A program made the position numbers and the translations under genes. A stretch of DNA of 64,000 nucleotides from Heterohyrax brucei. Its lineage: Eukaryota; Chordata; Mammalia; Hyracoidea; Procaviidae. Positions 10,431 through 22,839 of the stretch are shown here, one piece after another. Every line of letters begins with the position of its first letter. Position 1 is the first letter of the stretch. The notes below the pieces were generated by a model, which saw only the letters and a program-made list of their open reading frames with translations, was not told where the DNA came from and made no database searches. Where the stretch lies: assembly GCA_028571685.1 (NCBI GenBank), contig CM053142.1:64381296-64445295 (forward strand). Direction: 5' to 3'.

Positions 10431-13345
10431 TTTTGCACATTACATATTAGGGTTGAGTTTGACCTTCAGGTTTTTCCCTCATCTTCAGGCACTGGTAACC
10501 CATTTAAAAGCATCTGAGCAGAACTAGAGGAGACTATAAAAGAGGAGGGAGTGGAGGGCCAGAACTGTGTAGGGGAGGGTAAGAGGAGAACAGGAATTTG
10601 TTTACGGCTGCCTTGCAAACAAATACCCAAAAGTACCAGCTCACAAATGCCTTTCACAGCTTGCCCCTTTCATGTGCATGGACAATGGAAGAACCCTAGT
10701 GACATGATTTTCCTGTAAATTCTCAGCAAGGGAGGTCTTCTCTGCAAACCTGATCTGAATGTAACATTTTAAAGCACACAATTCCTACTTTGAAGAAGTT
10801 TAGCGTCCAAGAAACTGAGTCCTCCAAGCACAAGCTTTCTCAGTATTTTTCCTTAGTCCCTCTTGTTTGGTTCAGAGAGCTGAGGACAGTGTTTCTGCCC
10901 TGAATGCCAGCTACAGGTTAAAAATAAAAGAGTTGAAAGTGGCCATAGAAGTCAGATTGTCCAAACTCCTCACATTCTAGCGGTAGAAACAGGGAGCAGG
11001 AACACAAAGGGCTCGAAGGGCAGGAACTGATGTGAACTTCTTCCCTTCTTCCTTTTTCTGACTTCCCACCCTGGGCTCCTCAGCAATTTGTGGCAGAGCT
11101 AGGACTAGAATTTGAACTTCATGACGCCAGTTCAGGACTTTCTTGTCCTGTAGTTCCATGCTATCTATGCAGCCTGAGGGCTAGGACTCAACCAAGTATA
11201 ATGTGATTTTAAAGGTGTAGGGTGAACTTTCTCCCCGCCCTTCATGTTCTTAGCAGCCTGTAACTGATAAGTTGGATGCTTTACATTCCACCATTAGAGA
11301 GTCATTCTTTTGTAACTGAGAGGTTAGGGAAGCATTTGGAGTCTCCTCTTGAAATACATCTGGGAAGACCACAGGCAGGTGGTAGCTAAGGAAATGAAAG
11401 GACTATTTCTCCAAGAGATGATACTTAAGGTCTGGGAGAATGGAGGGGATGCAAGAGCAGGGAGATTTGGGCACTCAGAGAAAGAGGAGGATAGCTTTTG
11501 GACTCATGTAAGAATGAGCCCACCCCATTTTAGACAGCCCCGAAATGGTACTACGAACCTGACTAATAAGTATGTAAGACAGAATATGCCTGAGATACAT
11601 TGGTTGGAAATTCCTTTCACAAGGCATGTCCCTCCCCAGAAGGAATAATAGAGCTGCTCAGATCCAGATGCTATCAGAGGAAGCCTAGTTCAATGCTTTC
11701 TGTGTCAGACGTCTAGACTCAGCTGGGGCTGTGTGGGTACCTTCCACCCTGAAGTTTTATTTGCATGAATCGACCTGCATGGGCACTCTGGTCTATGGCT
11801 GAAGAAGAGACGAATTCATATTATTTCATGAGTAGAAGGCAGAGGATGAAATCTGGACATCAGAGGGGACAGTGTGTCATCTGTCTTCTATTCTGAGACT
11901 GGATTTATGTACTGTCAAAGGAATGAAGGGTTAGGGTCAGAAAGTGTGAAAGGGCTGTTTCTTCAACAACTGATGGGACACTGAACACAGGAAGCCCAGG
12001 ATTTGAAGGCTCATCTGATCTACCCCTACTTCTGTATGACATTCAGCTTTGAGAAAGCTGGGAGACAACTGTCCTGGGGCAACCATCAGCATCTACATGA
12101 GGGACATTGTCAACATAGGCAACAATAAGGTTCCCGAAAGTAACTCCAGTGTTAGAAGAACTAAAGGAGAAGACGACTCAGTGTGAGTACATGTGCTGTG
12201 ATCCTATTGGGTCTCCTAGAAACACTTGGGAGGGTCTTTACGTGCGAGAGAGTCAGTGAAGGCTTTTCTGTGACCATAAGAGAAACTTTAGGAAATTTTC
12301 ATTTGATATGACACAGGCTTTGGTGGCCTGGTAATACTAGAGTTCCTCTTAGGTAATTGGAACCTAGTCTGAGACTCTGACAGAGAAACAGGGCTCTGGA
12401 CCCAAGGCCAAGAGTAAGAGCACTTGACCTTGCTTTGAGACAGTCCAGCACCCCATTGGTGTAATCTCCATCCCTTCTGCCCACCTAAATTTAGGTTTGA
12501 TCTTACAGGAATGTAAAATTTGTTTTGAATTCAGTCTGGGAAAGGGCAGCAGTAAGAATAGTTTCAGGCACTCCATTTTTCAAACAGGAGAAGGATGAAG
12601 AAACCCAGTCTTTGTCCTCTAGGGATAAAATGAGGCAGAAGGAAGAGGGCAAGATTTGCTCAGAGTCTACCAGCCAGAACCATGACTTGAACATTCTAGG
12701 ACCTGGTTTATGGATCAGGAGGAAAAGATATAGCTATTTGGGTTCAATTTATCTCAGTGTATGACAGACTATACTGCAAAAGATGACAATAGGTTGCTTA
12801 AAAAAAAAAAAGAAAAGCCATCTTTGCAGACTGGAAAAGAGTCTGGGCTATGTGCAAAGTTGCTCTGATATCATTCTGCCCCCTTCTTTCTTTGCTATAC
12901 CCCTGCCACAGTGTGGGCCTTTCCTTCCTTTCTGTGGCTATTCCCCATATTATTCAGATGCATTAACTAAGTCCCAGTGCAGTTGTATGGAAGATTTGGC
13001 CACTGTATAAGTGAAGTTTTCCAGAGTTTAGAAAAAAAAAAGCAAAGTCTTTGCTACCTGCAAATATGGTATGCAGCCCAGAGTGACACTGCTTAGAGCA
13101 GTTACTAAGTAGATGTGACAGAAAGAGCTGCAGCAGGAATACAGGTTGACAGGTGCCAGTTAGATGGAGTTGACCTGTCTATAACCATTGCCAGGTTGAC
13201 AGAAACTCTGGCCTTTGGGGGTGGGGTGTACTTTTTACACTTGTACTTGTGCCTGAGAGTCTAACAGCAGGTGCAGTTTGGGTGAACTAAGTCGGTCACA
13301 CTGTTCCACACATCTCATGCTGCCACTACCACACCTTGAATCTGC
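10431..13345. other. Upstream flank, no gene recognised
   Basis: Unique-looking sequence with A-runs near 12799 and 13031. Frames reach 99 codons (11349-11648, +) without any recognisable domain. No clear repeat family seen. Confidence 0.4.
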
Positions 13346-13510
13346 AATGTGTCCTGTTCTGGGTTGGGTGCTTTACAACAATCCTGAACGGTAGATTTTC
13401 CCAGCCCCAGCTCATCATCTAGAAAGGAAAACTGAGGCTCAGAGGAGTTAAGCAATATGTTTAAGGCCACATAGTTAAATAGCCGACTTTGGATGTTTAA
13501 ATCAGGTCTT
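13346..13510 (-). mobile_element. MIR SINE fragment
   Basis: CTTTACAACAATCCTGAACGGTAG, then AACTGAGGCTCAGAGGAGTTAAG and GGCCACATAGTTAAATAG, the reverse-complement MIR pattern. Confidence 0.75.
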
Positions 13511-13544
13511 GATGGCTCTGAGGCCTGTGTTCTCTCCATTGGTG

Positions 13545-13720
13545 AAGTCAAGGAGAGGTAACTTTTAAACTGGGCTCGATCTCTTGCTAGCTGTGTGACC
13601 TGGGCAGTCTTTAATGTCTCCAAGCTTTCCCACTGGTGATAACAGTGAAACTAACTTCTAGAGCTGATGTCAGGATTCATTAAGGTGATGTAGAGATTGC
13701 ACTTGGCATTTAGTTTGCTC
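13545..13720 (+). mobile_element. MIR SINE fragment
   Basis: CTTGCTAGCTGTGTGACCTGGGCA, followed by ATAACAGTGAAACTAACTTC and CAGGATTCATTAAGG, the forward MIR pattern. It lies back to back with the antisense MIR just upstream. Confidence 0.75.
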
Positions 13721-14815
13721 CCTATTTTGATCACACCAGGCTCCCTCTGCCACCCGTGAGATCATGGGAAAGAAGCACCAGACACACAAAACAGGTCTTA
13801 GCTTGGCCAGCAGTAGTATTTCCATCCCCGGAGAAGGAAAGCCTTCCCTCTGGGAGCTGCAGTTGCATTTGAAACCCCAAGAAATAGGAATCACTTGTTT
13901 CTTGCGGTGTGACTTAAAGCGCATCGCCCAGCCTTTATGGACTTTTTCTGATAGAGTAACTTGATCAAGCTCTGTCTCACTTTACTTAGACTTTGACTTG
14001 AAAAGTGGGCTAAGATGATGACTGGCATTTATTTCTCCACATGTACATCTGCCATATAGAGGACTGCTCCTTTTGGAAGGTGAGGACTCCGGCCAGCTTC
14101 TCCAGCAAACCAGAAGCTATTTTAGGACCCTTGACAGTGGCCATCATTGTGTACTGTGGGGCAACACATTGACGTGAATAGACTTTCAAGCCAATAATCA
14201 TTTTACAGGTAAGAATTCCATGCGCATGTATATAGATACAGGAAATGCATCAAAGAGAAGCCATTTCTGGATAACTGGCTGATCTGCATTATTCACGCAA
14301 TGACGTGGATCACTGAGAGCTGATAGGGGTTATGCTGACTACTGTCCTGTGGTGAATGTCATCAAGAACTTCATTCTTTCTCCCATGAAGCTCTGTCTCC
14401 TAGCACCTATTGGGGAAATCAAGGGACGGTTGTTTATAATGGTCGCTTGGTTACAACCTTTGAGGCTGCAGGAGTCAAGCAGGATTCTTGGCCAAAAACA
14501 AAAAAAAAAACAAAAAAAGAGGAATGTCTTTTGACCTCTGAAAAGCGCTAACTGTAGCTCAGTGCAGCAGTAAACACTGTCATCAACTTTGCATACAGTC
14601 TTCCTTTATAAATCTCTGACTTAATGAGAGTGTTAACTTTCCATTCAGACATTCTTACAAGTGGGAGGAAAAGGGTGGTTTGCTCCTCAGCCTTTGTTTT
14701 GGCTGTTTAAGTTGAATTTGGGCTTGAGGTACATCTGATCAACCTTTGCTGTGAATTGGGTGTTGTTTAGAGTCTTTATTCACACCAGACATACAATGAC
14801 AACACAAAAAGGCTA
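13721..14815. other. Upstream flank, nothing recognised
   Basis: Only an A-rich run (about 14498-14519) stands out. No recognisable exon or repeat. Confidence 0.4.
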
Positions 14816-15145
14816 CGTAGGGCTTGTCTTACACAAACCCCTCCTTGTACAGATGTGGTAATGAACTCAGAGACGTAGCATGACTTTTCCAAGACCACTC
14901 AGCTATTTAAAATGAGGGAGGTAGAACTGCTGACCCCTGCAACTATCCTTTTTCTCCACATGATGTTACATCTTTATCTCATGTGGTGGGTATATAGGTC
15001 TTCTATGAAGAGATGTTGGAAAGGACACACACTTTTATTAGAACACTATGTCCCAAGGCACATGCTAGATGCTCCATCTACATTAATTCATTTTATCCTC
15101 ACCACCTCTCTGTCTAGCAAGGACCATGACTAAACTGTTCCTATA
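14816..15145 (-). mobile_element. MIR fragments (one or two)
   Basis: ACAGATGTGGTAATGAACTCAGAG..CCAAGACCACTCAGC resembles the antisense MIR centre. A second MIR-like piece (CAAGGCACATGCTAGATGC..ATTTTATCCTCACCACC) follows at 15052-15105. Confidence 0.45.
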
Positions 15146-15957
15146 AACATGAGGAGGTTAACTTACTAGTCTATAAGACTATAAAGACTATAAGCACACA
15201 ACTGCTATGTCCCTTCTTCCTCTCCGTGCCTCTCTCTTACTTTGAAGTGCTCCTTGAGAGTCTCAAGTGGAAGGTTTTACATGGCAAGGTTTCCTCTGGG
15301 GTTGAACGGTAGTGAGTGGGTTGAATCTTTATGGGCAAATCTAAATTGCAGAAAATGTTGCTTTAAAATAAGACTCTCCTGGAGACAGAGGACTGTAGTT
15401 TCCAAGAGGGTGAGGGTTTTCCTCAGGCCTTGTGTACAAGGTGGCATATTGCTGTGACTCAAGTTACTTCTTTTTAAGCACAACCTCCCCTGAAGGGAAT
15501 GGGGCATGAAGGTGGTCTCTCAGTCCTGAGTGCCCTGTGTGGCAGTGTCAGCTCAGAAAGAGGTAAGCAATGCCAATGTTTCCTATTTTTATTTTATTTT
15601 TCAGATCACAGAATCTCTTGGTAGCATCTGAGCAATGCCCTGCCGTCCAATACTTGGAAGCTACCTGGTCTTCCTATGAAAACACACTTCCAGAGAAAAC
15701 CAAGCCACATCTCTCATGAACCCTTTCCAAAACATTGTAAAGCATTGTAGAGACATCTTCACAACATGGGTTGTGACTATGATTTCCTGAATCTTCCTCT
15801 TCGAGTACTTAACCGAGGGCTTTGAACACTGTTTGGTGTGAAAGGAGAAGAAAAGTTGGATTTGTACAAGGATTCAAGCTAAGATCATAGAAATCAACAG
15901 CTGTGTAAGCATTTGGCAATGTCTATTAAAATAATACCATCTTTGGAAACTATCATC
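15146..15957. other. Upstream flank, nothing recognised
   Basis: Two overlapping frames on opposite strands at 15242-15507 are 71-76 codons long and have no domain. No repeat recognised. Confidence 0.35.
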
Positions 15958-16395
15958 CAGAAAAGAAAAACTCTTGTTCATAGAGAAACATGTAGAAGAA
16001 TACTTATTTCAGTATTGTTTAGAGTGACAGGGAGCAAGTAACAACTTGACTGTCCTTCAGTAGGGTGTGGTTTAAAAAAGTGTGGTGTATCCATGTGGTG
16101 AGACATTATAAAGTTATTAAAAATACTGTCATGATCTGCAATGTAAGGGCCTAGAAAAGAGGTCTATGATTTACTGTTCAATGAAGAAAGCAAGTTGCTG
16201 AGTAATGCATGTAACATAGTTCTACCTTTAAATAATACGTACCAACAGCACACACTTAGGGGTATGTTATATGTATTTTGATGAGTGAAATGTAGAAAAT
16301 ACACAGGAAAATGTTAACATTACCCTGAAGTTTTAACTATAAGCAAACAAACAGAAAACAATGAAGTTTAAATTAAAAAAAAAAAAATAACAGCA
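15958..16395 (+). mobile_element. Old L1 (L1M) 3' end
   Basis: TTGTTTAGAGTGACAGGGAG, CTTGACTGTCCTTCAGTAGG, GTGGTGTATCCATGTGGTGAG..ATTATAAAGTTATTAAAAATAC and GAAGAAAGCAAGTTGCTG follow the usual order of an L1M ORF2 end plus 3'UTR. It closes in an A-run at 16375-16387. Confidence 0.7.
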
Positions 16396-16834
16396 AACCA
16401 TCTGGGAATAGAAGAAAGAGATCAAGGTGGTAAAAGGGTCCAGTAAGGAAACTGATGGACTTGAACTCAGCTTTGCTTTATTCTTTGTGCTCATTGTATA
16501 TTTTCAGAGAAGGCTCCCCTGAACACCAGAGATCAACTCTGTGGTAGGCTAGGCCACAGGGTATTATGACTGATATGATATCAGTACATGCTGCATTTGG
16601 ATGGTCAAGGCTGCAAAACATCTCATTTATAGAAATTTAGGGGCAGACAAGAAAGAACTTTGGTCTCTTGATACAAAAGTGCCCAGATCCTAAGATGCCT
16701 GCTAGTACCTAGATCTACTAAAGCACTTGTAACTTTGTATTACACTTAGTCACTGAATGAACTCTTCTTTGAAGGTAAGTGTCTTTAGGGCAGGGATATG
16801 CCTTTTTATCCTTTAGTGCAGAATACTTAGCCCA

Positions 16835-16993
16835 CAAAAAACAAAATCAAATCCATTGCCATTAATTCCAGCTCATAGTGACCCTATAGGACAGAGAAGA
16901 ACTGCTCAATAGAGTTTTCAAGGAGTGGCTGCTGGATTCAAACTGCTGATCTTTTACTTAACAGATGTGAAACTTACCCACTATGCTATCAGA
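16835..16993 (-). mobile_element. AfroSINE
   Basis: Antisense tail (AAACAAAATCAAATCCATTGCC), then CAGCTCATAGTGACCCTATAGG, AGAGTTTTCAAGGAG and a degraded CACTATGC head. Typical length of about 160 bp. Confidence 0.85.
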
Positions 16994-16995
16994 TA

Positions 16996-18284
16996 TAACA
17001 GTTTATTGGGAAAAAAAAAGTGTATTGATTTATTGTATTGCATACACTGAGTTGATTTCTAGGAGACTCTTGGGGATTCAAGAGAGATTCTCCAAGAGAG
17101 ATTTGAAAAGGAGGAAAGGAGCACCATAGACAATCTTCACTAATGGGAATGTCTGTCATGATAGCATTTTTGACAAAATATGTGAGAAATTCACAGGCTT
17201 TATGGAAACGTTTGGGAATGTTCTGAGTCTCTTGTATCCTGAGTTAAATGTGGGTAACAGTAGTATTCAACTTTTTTAAAACATAAAGCACCAAAGATTA
17301 AGCTACTAATGCAGAACTGCTAAGAAAATGCTTCCCGAATACTATAAGATTAAATAGATAAAATGAATCAAACAGTATCATATCCAGCACAAATCCAAAA
17401 TGAATTGATTTAATCAGTATCATCAGAGCAAGAAAGATATAACATCCTTCTTTAATGGGAGAGAAAAGACAACCAAACAACTTGCAGCCTGCTGTGGAGC
17501 TCTTGCAAGTTGTTCTCTGAAACACAGTTGAAGAAACACTGGCTCTTGGGTTACGAAGGTACAGACAGGATTGCAGAGGCTTCTGTGCACAACTGTCCAG
17601 GTGTGGGGCCACCTGGAGGTTCAACTGGAGTTGGCTGCTGCAGCCTTGGCTTGACTCCCATCTGGCCCAGAGAATACTAAAGAATACTGCTAGACTAGCT
17701 GCCGAAGGATGGGGATGGATAACTGCTGTGATCTGATTCTTGAGGAACCATGAATTCACTGCAGTGTGCCGTGGCCATATGTGAGTCTTGGCCATGTGTG
17801 AGGTTTCCCTGGGAGAGCAGGGGAGAAGCCACACAGCGTGTCTTATAGAGTTCCTGTGATTGCAGCAACCACATTTGAAGAAGCCAGGGCCTTGGATTTC
17901 CCAGGCAGTGTGATCTGCAGGTTAGAAAAACTGCATCTTGATTTCAAGGATGCTGGATTGGGGGAAACAGCAAAGGAAGCATTGGTCTCTACCTTCTGGA
18001 GGACTCAGAGATGAAGGGAGACAGAATTATGATGTTACAGTATGGGGGAGGTAAGATCTTAGGGGCCTAGTTCATCTTTCTAGAGTTTACAGCTCCATTT
18101 ATGCCGATTAATCTAACTGGACCCTTCCAGTGACAGGAAACTCACTTCCACTGTGGCATCTCATACAGCTGGACCAGTTTTCCAATTAAAGCCCTTCCCA
18201 AGAGTCTCATTCCAACCTCTGTATGGCATCTCAACCAGCAGCACCATCTCACTTTATTCCACGGCTCTCAAGAATCTCTGTGTT
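16996..18284. other. Upstream flank, one long chance frame
   Basis: Contains the longest non-L1 frame of the flank, 178 codons on the minus strand (17834-17298). Its translation is rich in Ser, Leu and Phe with a hydrophobic C-terminus but matches no family I recognise. There is no start context, poly-A or splice evidence to support a gene. Confidence 0.35.
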
Positions 18285-18435
18285 AAGAATATGCCTTTCT
18301 ATAATGTGGGGCTTCTTGAAGTTTGGGAGCTTCCTTCTGTAACTTGGAGCCCTGGCTTCAAGAATATGCCTTTCTATAATGTGGGGCTTCTTGAAGTTTG
18401 GGGAGCTTCCTTCTGTAACTTGGAGCCCTGGCTTC
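18285..18435. repeat. 75/76-bp direct tandem duplication
   Basis: Copy 1 is 18285-18359 and copy 2 is 18360-18435. Both begin AAGAATATGCCTTTC and end GGAGCCCTGGCTTC. They appear identical apart from one extra G in copy 2 (GTTTGGGGAGC versus GTTTGGGAGC). The end of each copy includes the first bases of the AfroSINE that follows. Confidence 0.95.
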
Positions 18436-18582
18436 TCAGGTTAAGAGCTCAGATACTAACCAAAAGATTGTCAATCAGAGTCCACCAACCACTCCTTGGA
18501 ACCCCTATGAGGCAGTTCTACTCTGTTCTATAGAGTATGGGTTGGCGTCAACTTGTAGGCAATGGGTTTTGATTTTTTCTGT
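18423..18582 (+). mobile_element. AfroSINE
   Basis: GGAGCCCTGGCTTCTCAGG..TTAAGAGCTCAG..CTAACCAAAAG, CACTCCTTGGAACCCCTATGAGGCAG and the GGCAATGGGTTTTG tail. The head is shared with the adjacent tandem duplication. Confidence 0.85.
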
Positions 18583-18639
18583 AACTTAGGGATCTCCTTT
18601 CTCTACAGATTTTTTTTCTCTGCTCCAAATATACTTATC

Positions 18640-18809
18640 CAGTTGTTCTCAAACATGACTGCTCATTGAATAATTCAGAGACTTAAAAATAAAAAGTTCA
18701 GATGACCCAGCTTCGCTAAATCACACACTCTAGTGGTGAAACCAAAGCCCTGGTATTTTTAAAGCCTCTGCAGATGATCGCACTGTGCAGTAAAGGCTGA
18801 GAACCACTG
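18640..18809 (+). mobile_element. MER5A-like hAT DNA transposon
   Basis: Imperfect terminal inverted repeats CAGTTGTTCTCAA and TGAGAACCACTG enclose a 170-bp non-coding body. Its sequence (AATAATTCAGAGACTTAAAAA..TGATCGCACTGTG) fits MER5A, a non-autonomous hAT-Charlie element. The flanking 8-mers are only loosely similar. Confidence 0.7.
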
Positions 18810-18835
18810 TCTTACTCTTTACACCCAGTTAGCTT

Positions 18836-19170
18836 CTTGAATGCTGTGGAATCAGACAGCTTACATTTGGATCCTGACTACCACTTGTACAAGACACGCA
18901 TAAACTACTTGGAACAAAACCTGGGGCACCAGAAGGGCACGAATACTTTGTTACTCGTTTGTCATCGCTATGTTAGGGTCTGTGTTAAATTTTGTAAGAC
19001 GACTTACTATATGCTGGAGACTCTTCTAGATTTACATGTTTGCTTTTGTTCTAGTCTGTTATGTGAAGATAATAACAGAACTTAACAGAAATAGCTGCTT
19101 AAAGGATTGAGAAAACATTAACACAGAGCCTAGCAGAGGGCTGAGCAACTAGTAACACAATATTTGTGCT
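18836..19170 (+). mobile_element. MIR SINE, diverged
   Basis: GCTGTGGAATCAGACAGCTTACATTTGGATCCTGACTACC is the MIR 5' region. Later GATAATAACAGAACTTAAC and GAGCCTAGCAGAGGGCTG match the MIR centre and end, with an insertion or rearrangement between (about 18925-19060). Confidence 0.5.
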
Positions 19171-19647
19171 CTCATGATGTGCCAGGTTTCGTCCTAAGTA
19201 CTTTACAATACTTCAATGTATTTTGTTGAGTTGAAGATTCAGTCTTAAGAAAAAAGACTTAAGAAAAATGTGTCTTCAGGACTTCTTTACCAGGTAGGAC
19301 CCCTTGACCAAAACTACTCACTTAACTCACAGCCTGGTGAACTCATTACACCTTCTGTTATCCTGTATGTCTTCTTGATACTTATCAAACTCCCTTAAAA
19401 TGCACTTCTGCAAGTGTTCTGGGCATTTCAAAGTATTTAAGGTGGCCAAGAACTCATCACTGGTCAATCTTCTGTTGCCCCTTGTCAATCCTAGTGCTTA
19501 CCTAATGACCTAGGCATGTTAAGAAATGTCCATTAAATTCTTAGTGGAATGACTGAGCTAATATAATAAGAGACTATGCTAATATGTATATGCAAAAAAG
19601 GTAAAGAAAAAACAAACTCAGCAAAGGGGGATGTCGAGATAATAACC

Positions 19648-19789
19648 TGTTGCAATGGAGTCAATACCGATGATATGAGACAGAGTAGAACTGACCTGTA
19701 GACTTTCCAAGAGTACCTGGTGGATTTGAAGTGCTGACCTTTTGGATAGCAGCCATATCTCCTAACTACTAAGTCACCAGGGTTTCCAC
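19648..19789 (-). mobile_element. AfroSINE
   Basis: TGTTGCAATGGAGTCAATACC, AGACAGAGTAGAACTG, TACCTGGTGGATTTGAAG and CACCAGGGTTTCC in antisense order. It is followed 31 bp later by a second antisense copy. Confidence 0.85.
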
Positions 19790-19820
19790 TAAGACAAAAA
19801 GAAACAACAACAACAACAAA

Positions 19821-19983
19821 AATCCCAAACTCACTGCCATTGAGTCAATTCTGACTCATAGTGACCCTATAGGACAGCGTAGAACTGTCTCATAGAGTTT
19901 CCAAGGAGCGCCTGATGGATTTGAACTGCCAGCCTCTCAGTTAGCAGCCTTGGCACCTAACCACTATGCAACCAGGGCTTCCA
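19821..19983 (-). mobile_element. AfroSINE
   Basis: A (CAA)n tract at 19806-19822 leads into AATCCCAAACTCACTGCCATTGAG, TGACTCATAGTGACCCTATAGG and the CCAGGGCTTCC head. This copy is well preserved and in tandem with the previous one. Confidence 0.9.
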
Positions 19984-20001
19984 TTGGGATAGCAGCACTA
20001 T

Positions 20002-20080
20002 GAAACATTTACTATGTGCTAGGCACTTTTCTTGCATAATAAATTGTCCCAACAGCCTTATGAGGTGGGCATTCAGGCAG
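20002..20080 (-). mobile_element. MIR fragment
   Basis: TTTACTATGTGCTAGGCACTTTTC and CCCAACAGCCTTATGAGGTGGGCAT, an antisense MIR signature. Confidence 0.65.
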
Positions 20081-21062
20081 ATCTCTTGCTGTGTAACAAG
20101 TCATCCCAAATCTTAGTCTTTTAAAAATTATTTTGCTTGTAAGTCTGTAATTAAGTGGAGGCATAGCAAAGGCAGCTTCTTTCTTCTCTGAGATAGCTCA
20201 GTAGGAGATGGGAGCATCCACTTACAAGACAGCTCACTCATGTCCTCTAGCCTTTATGGAACCACCCTGGTCGGCTAGGCTTCTCTCTCTCAGCTCTGGG
20301 CTGGCTCTGGTTTGGACAGGATGGAATAGAAAATTCTTGCCACAAGAATGCAGCTCTCCATCTCAGCCTTTCCACTCCCTGTTCCAAGGGGAACTGTGTC
20401 TGTGCTTGGGGAGAAGCCAAGCAAAGCAAAAGATTTCAACAGAGATCGGAGGAAACACACCCACTGAGGTTCTCATAGCAACATAATCATGCACAGGCAG
20501 CAGCCTATTTCGGTGGGAGTCTGTTTCATCTCCCCTCCTCCCTGGTTAGTCACAGAAAGGATGCACAAGCAGAGCAGTGCAGGGTTGGGGAGAGTATCAG
20601 ATGAAGAGCTGGGGAACTGGTCTAGATGCTTTATCAGCTTGCTTAGAGAACGTAGACTAATGTCCTTTCTCTGACCCCCGGATCCTTATCTGGAACACAA
20701 GAGACTTGAGCTAAGAACTGTGAGGATGCTTTCTGCTCTGATTTTCTGATTGTATAGGAACTGAGTGAGATTCTTGTCTGGAGATCAGATGTCTCCCAGA
20801 ATCTTCCGTCTGTGAGAAAGACTCGTAGAGAAAATGCGGTTCAGGAGGGTGAAAGTCGCTCTCTGGAAGTCACTCTCTGGATTCACTTCACTTATCTCAC
20901 ACTTTCCCCACATTGACAGGATGTGAAGGGGAAGGGGAAAGACCAAAGACCAGATGTTGCCAAAGACTCTGCTTACTCCCTGCCCCCTCCTTCTCTAATC
21001 TATGTCTGTGATCTGAGGAAGGAAAGTTAAACTCATTCTTTCATTTCAATTTACTCCTCCCT
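20081..21062. other. Upstream flank, nothing recognised
   Basis: No family or exon recognised. A short imperfect repeat (TCGCTCTCTGGAAG / TCACTCTCTGGATT, about 20868-20900) is present. Frames stay under 93 codons. Confidence 0.35.
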
Positions 21063-21073
21063 AACACATACAC

Positions 21074-21238
21074 GGAAACCCTGGGGGCTTAGTGGTTAAG
21101 TGCTACGACTGGTAGCCAAAAGGTTGGTGGTTCAAATCCATCAGACACTTCTTGGAAACTCTATAGGGTAGTTCTATTCTGGCCTATAGGGTAGCTATGA
21201 GTTGGAATCAACTTGACAGCAGTGGGTTTTGGTTTTGG
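21074..21238 (+). mobile_element. AfroSINE with 11-bp target duplication
   Basis: Clean copy: GGAAACCCTGGGGGCTTAG head, GGTTCAAATCCATCAG box B region, TTGGAAACTCTATAGGG and an AGTGGGTTTTGGTTTTGG tail. The flanks AACACATACAC (21063-21073) and AACACGTACAC (21239-21249) form a target-site duplication with one mismatch. Confidence 0.93.
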
Positions 21239-21249
21239 AACACGTACAC

Positions 21250-22209
21250 AAATACTTTCATTAACTCAGTCACTCAAGACTCTTGTTCCATCCTATTTTC
21301 ATGCTCCACTCCCTCCAGCCTCTCTTCTCTCCACCCCTCACTTTCCACCTCCACTCAATGGTAAGTGTCCTGTCTTTCCTCTAGGACAGGGCAATGGTGC
21401 TATCTTTAGTACTGGCTGCAGTTCTGGCCCTTTTCTTCAATGGACTCAGGGGTTAGTCGAGGATAATTGGGTTCACACTTCCTGACTGTCAAAGGTGCCA
21501 ATGAAGACAAATAGGACAGGTAGGTCCTATGTCTTTAAATAAGAACAGGGACGAAGTGAGGAGAGCCACAGCGCTCAAGGAGGATCTTTCAGGTCTCTGT
21601 CCTTGCCTTGTGACCAGGAATCTTGGGGGTGCAGCTGTTTGTTTTTGAAGTTGCTGGTCTTAGTGGCCAGTTGCAATAGGAGAGGCAGACTGGGGTCCTG
21701 CTACCCCCCTCTTTGTTCTATCTCCCACCCGCCTGACAGATGGCCAGTAACGCAGAGAAAAAGAAGCTCTCAAAGTGAAGACAGTAATGCATTGTATAAA
21801 AATTCACACCCCCTGCTGCCGCCCAAACTCCCTTAAAAAAGATCAAGAGAATCCTAATGGGTACGTGACATCTTTCCTCTCTTCCCATAAAAGGAACTTG
21901 GAAATCTGGTGACGATGGGGGAGGGGGAGGAGGAGAAGGGTGAAGAAAACTGTGGCCAGGGGGCTGCCAGGACACACTGGGCCAAGGGGAGCATCAGTAC
22001 AGGTGTGGACCCAAGGTGCTTTCATTTACCTTTCTCCCTCTCAGACTGAGGGCGACTTGGAGCCCCTTGTGCCTCGGACAGGAGTAGAAAAGGACTGATA
22101 ACAATCCTACACTTAGCCCAAGAGTCGAAGCAGTTAATGACCCTTCCCCAGTCAGACACCCACCCCTTTGCTCCTCAAACGGTTATACTCCAAGGAAGAA
22201 TCCAGGAAT
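21250..22209. other. PRMT8 promoter-proximal flank
   Basis: Unique-looking sequence rising in GC toward the CpG island. No repeat family recognised. It could hold promoter-proximal control sites but I see no motif strong enough to list. Confidence 0.35.
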
Positions 22210-22699
22210 TTGCAAAAGGGAGGGAGAGTTAGGGGCGGGGTGGGGTGCGGTGGGAGCGAGGTAACAGTACAGTGGCCTGGCCTTGCCCGGAGCTCGCCCT
22301 CGGTGGGAGGACGCATGCCTGTGTCTAAGGACCTCCAGTAAGAGCCCGGGCCGCGGCTCCTGCTTTCTCTCAGCCTATCGCGTGGCCCTGCAGCGTCCGC
22401 GCAGTCCTTGTCCCCGCATAAGTTTTCCGTAGAGCGACAGAGTGGAGGCGGCCAAGAGACCCCCGGAGCCTGGGGGAGGGGGGCGGGCCTGGGGGCACTG
22501 GGGGCCCTCGATCTGCGCCCAGCCACAGCCTGCTCTACCGAACCTCCTACCCCGCCCCCACTCACCCGGCTCAGCCCCTAGGAGAGACGCGCAGGAAGCG
22601 TGTTGCTTCGCCCAGTGGATCAGCAGAAGTTGAGAGGAGTTGGTGGCTGCCTCGGGCCGGCCGGACTTTGAGAGCAGCCGAGAGAGGAGCAGCCACTGC

Positions 22700-22725
22700 C
22701 GCCACCGCCGCCGCCGCCGCCGCGG
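22700..22725. repeat. CCG triplet repeat in the likely 5' leader
   Basis: CGCCACCG is followed by about six uninterrupted CCG/GCC units. A second, interrupted CCG tract is at 23228-23256, just inside intron 1. Confidence 0.85.
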
Positions 22726-22839
22726 AGCCTTGGGGCCGCCTCACTCCTGCTCAGCCCGTAGCGCGGGAGGAGAGAGGGGCGGGGAGGGGGTCGGGGTGCG
22801 CGAGAAGAACTTGAAAGTGTGTGAAGGAATCCGAAACGG

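Noticed and set aside
17298-17834. 178-codon minus-strand frame
   Set aside because: No recognisable domain, no splice sites framing it and no poly-A remnant.
21074-21160. tRNA-like A and B box sequence that could be read as a tRNA gene
   Set aside because: It is the promoter region of a SINE. The rest of the element and its target duplication are present and no cloverleaf 3' half exists.
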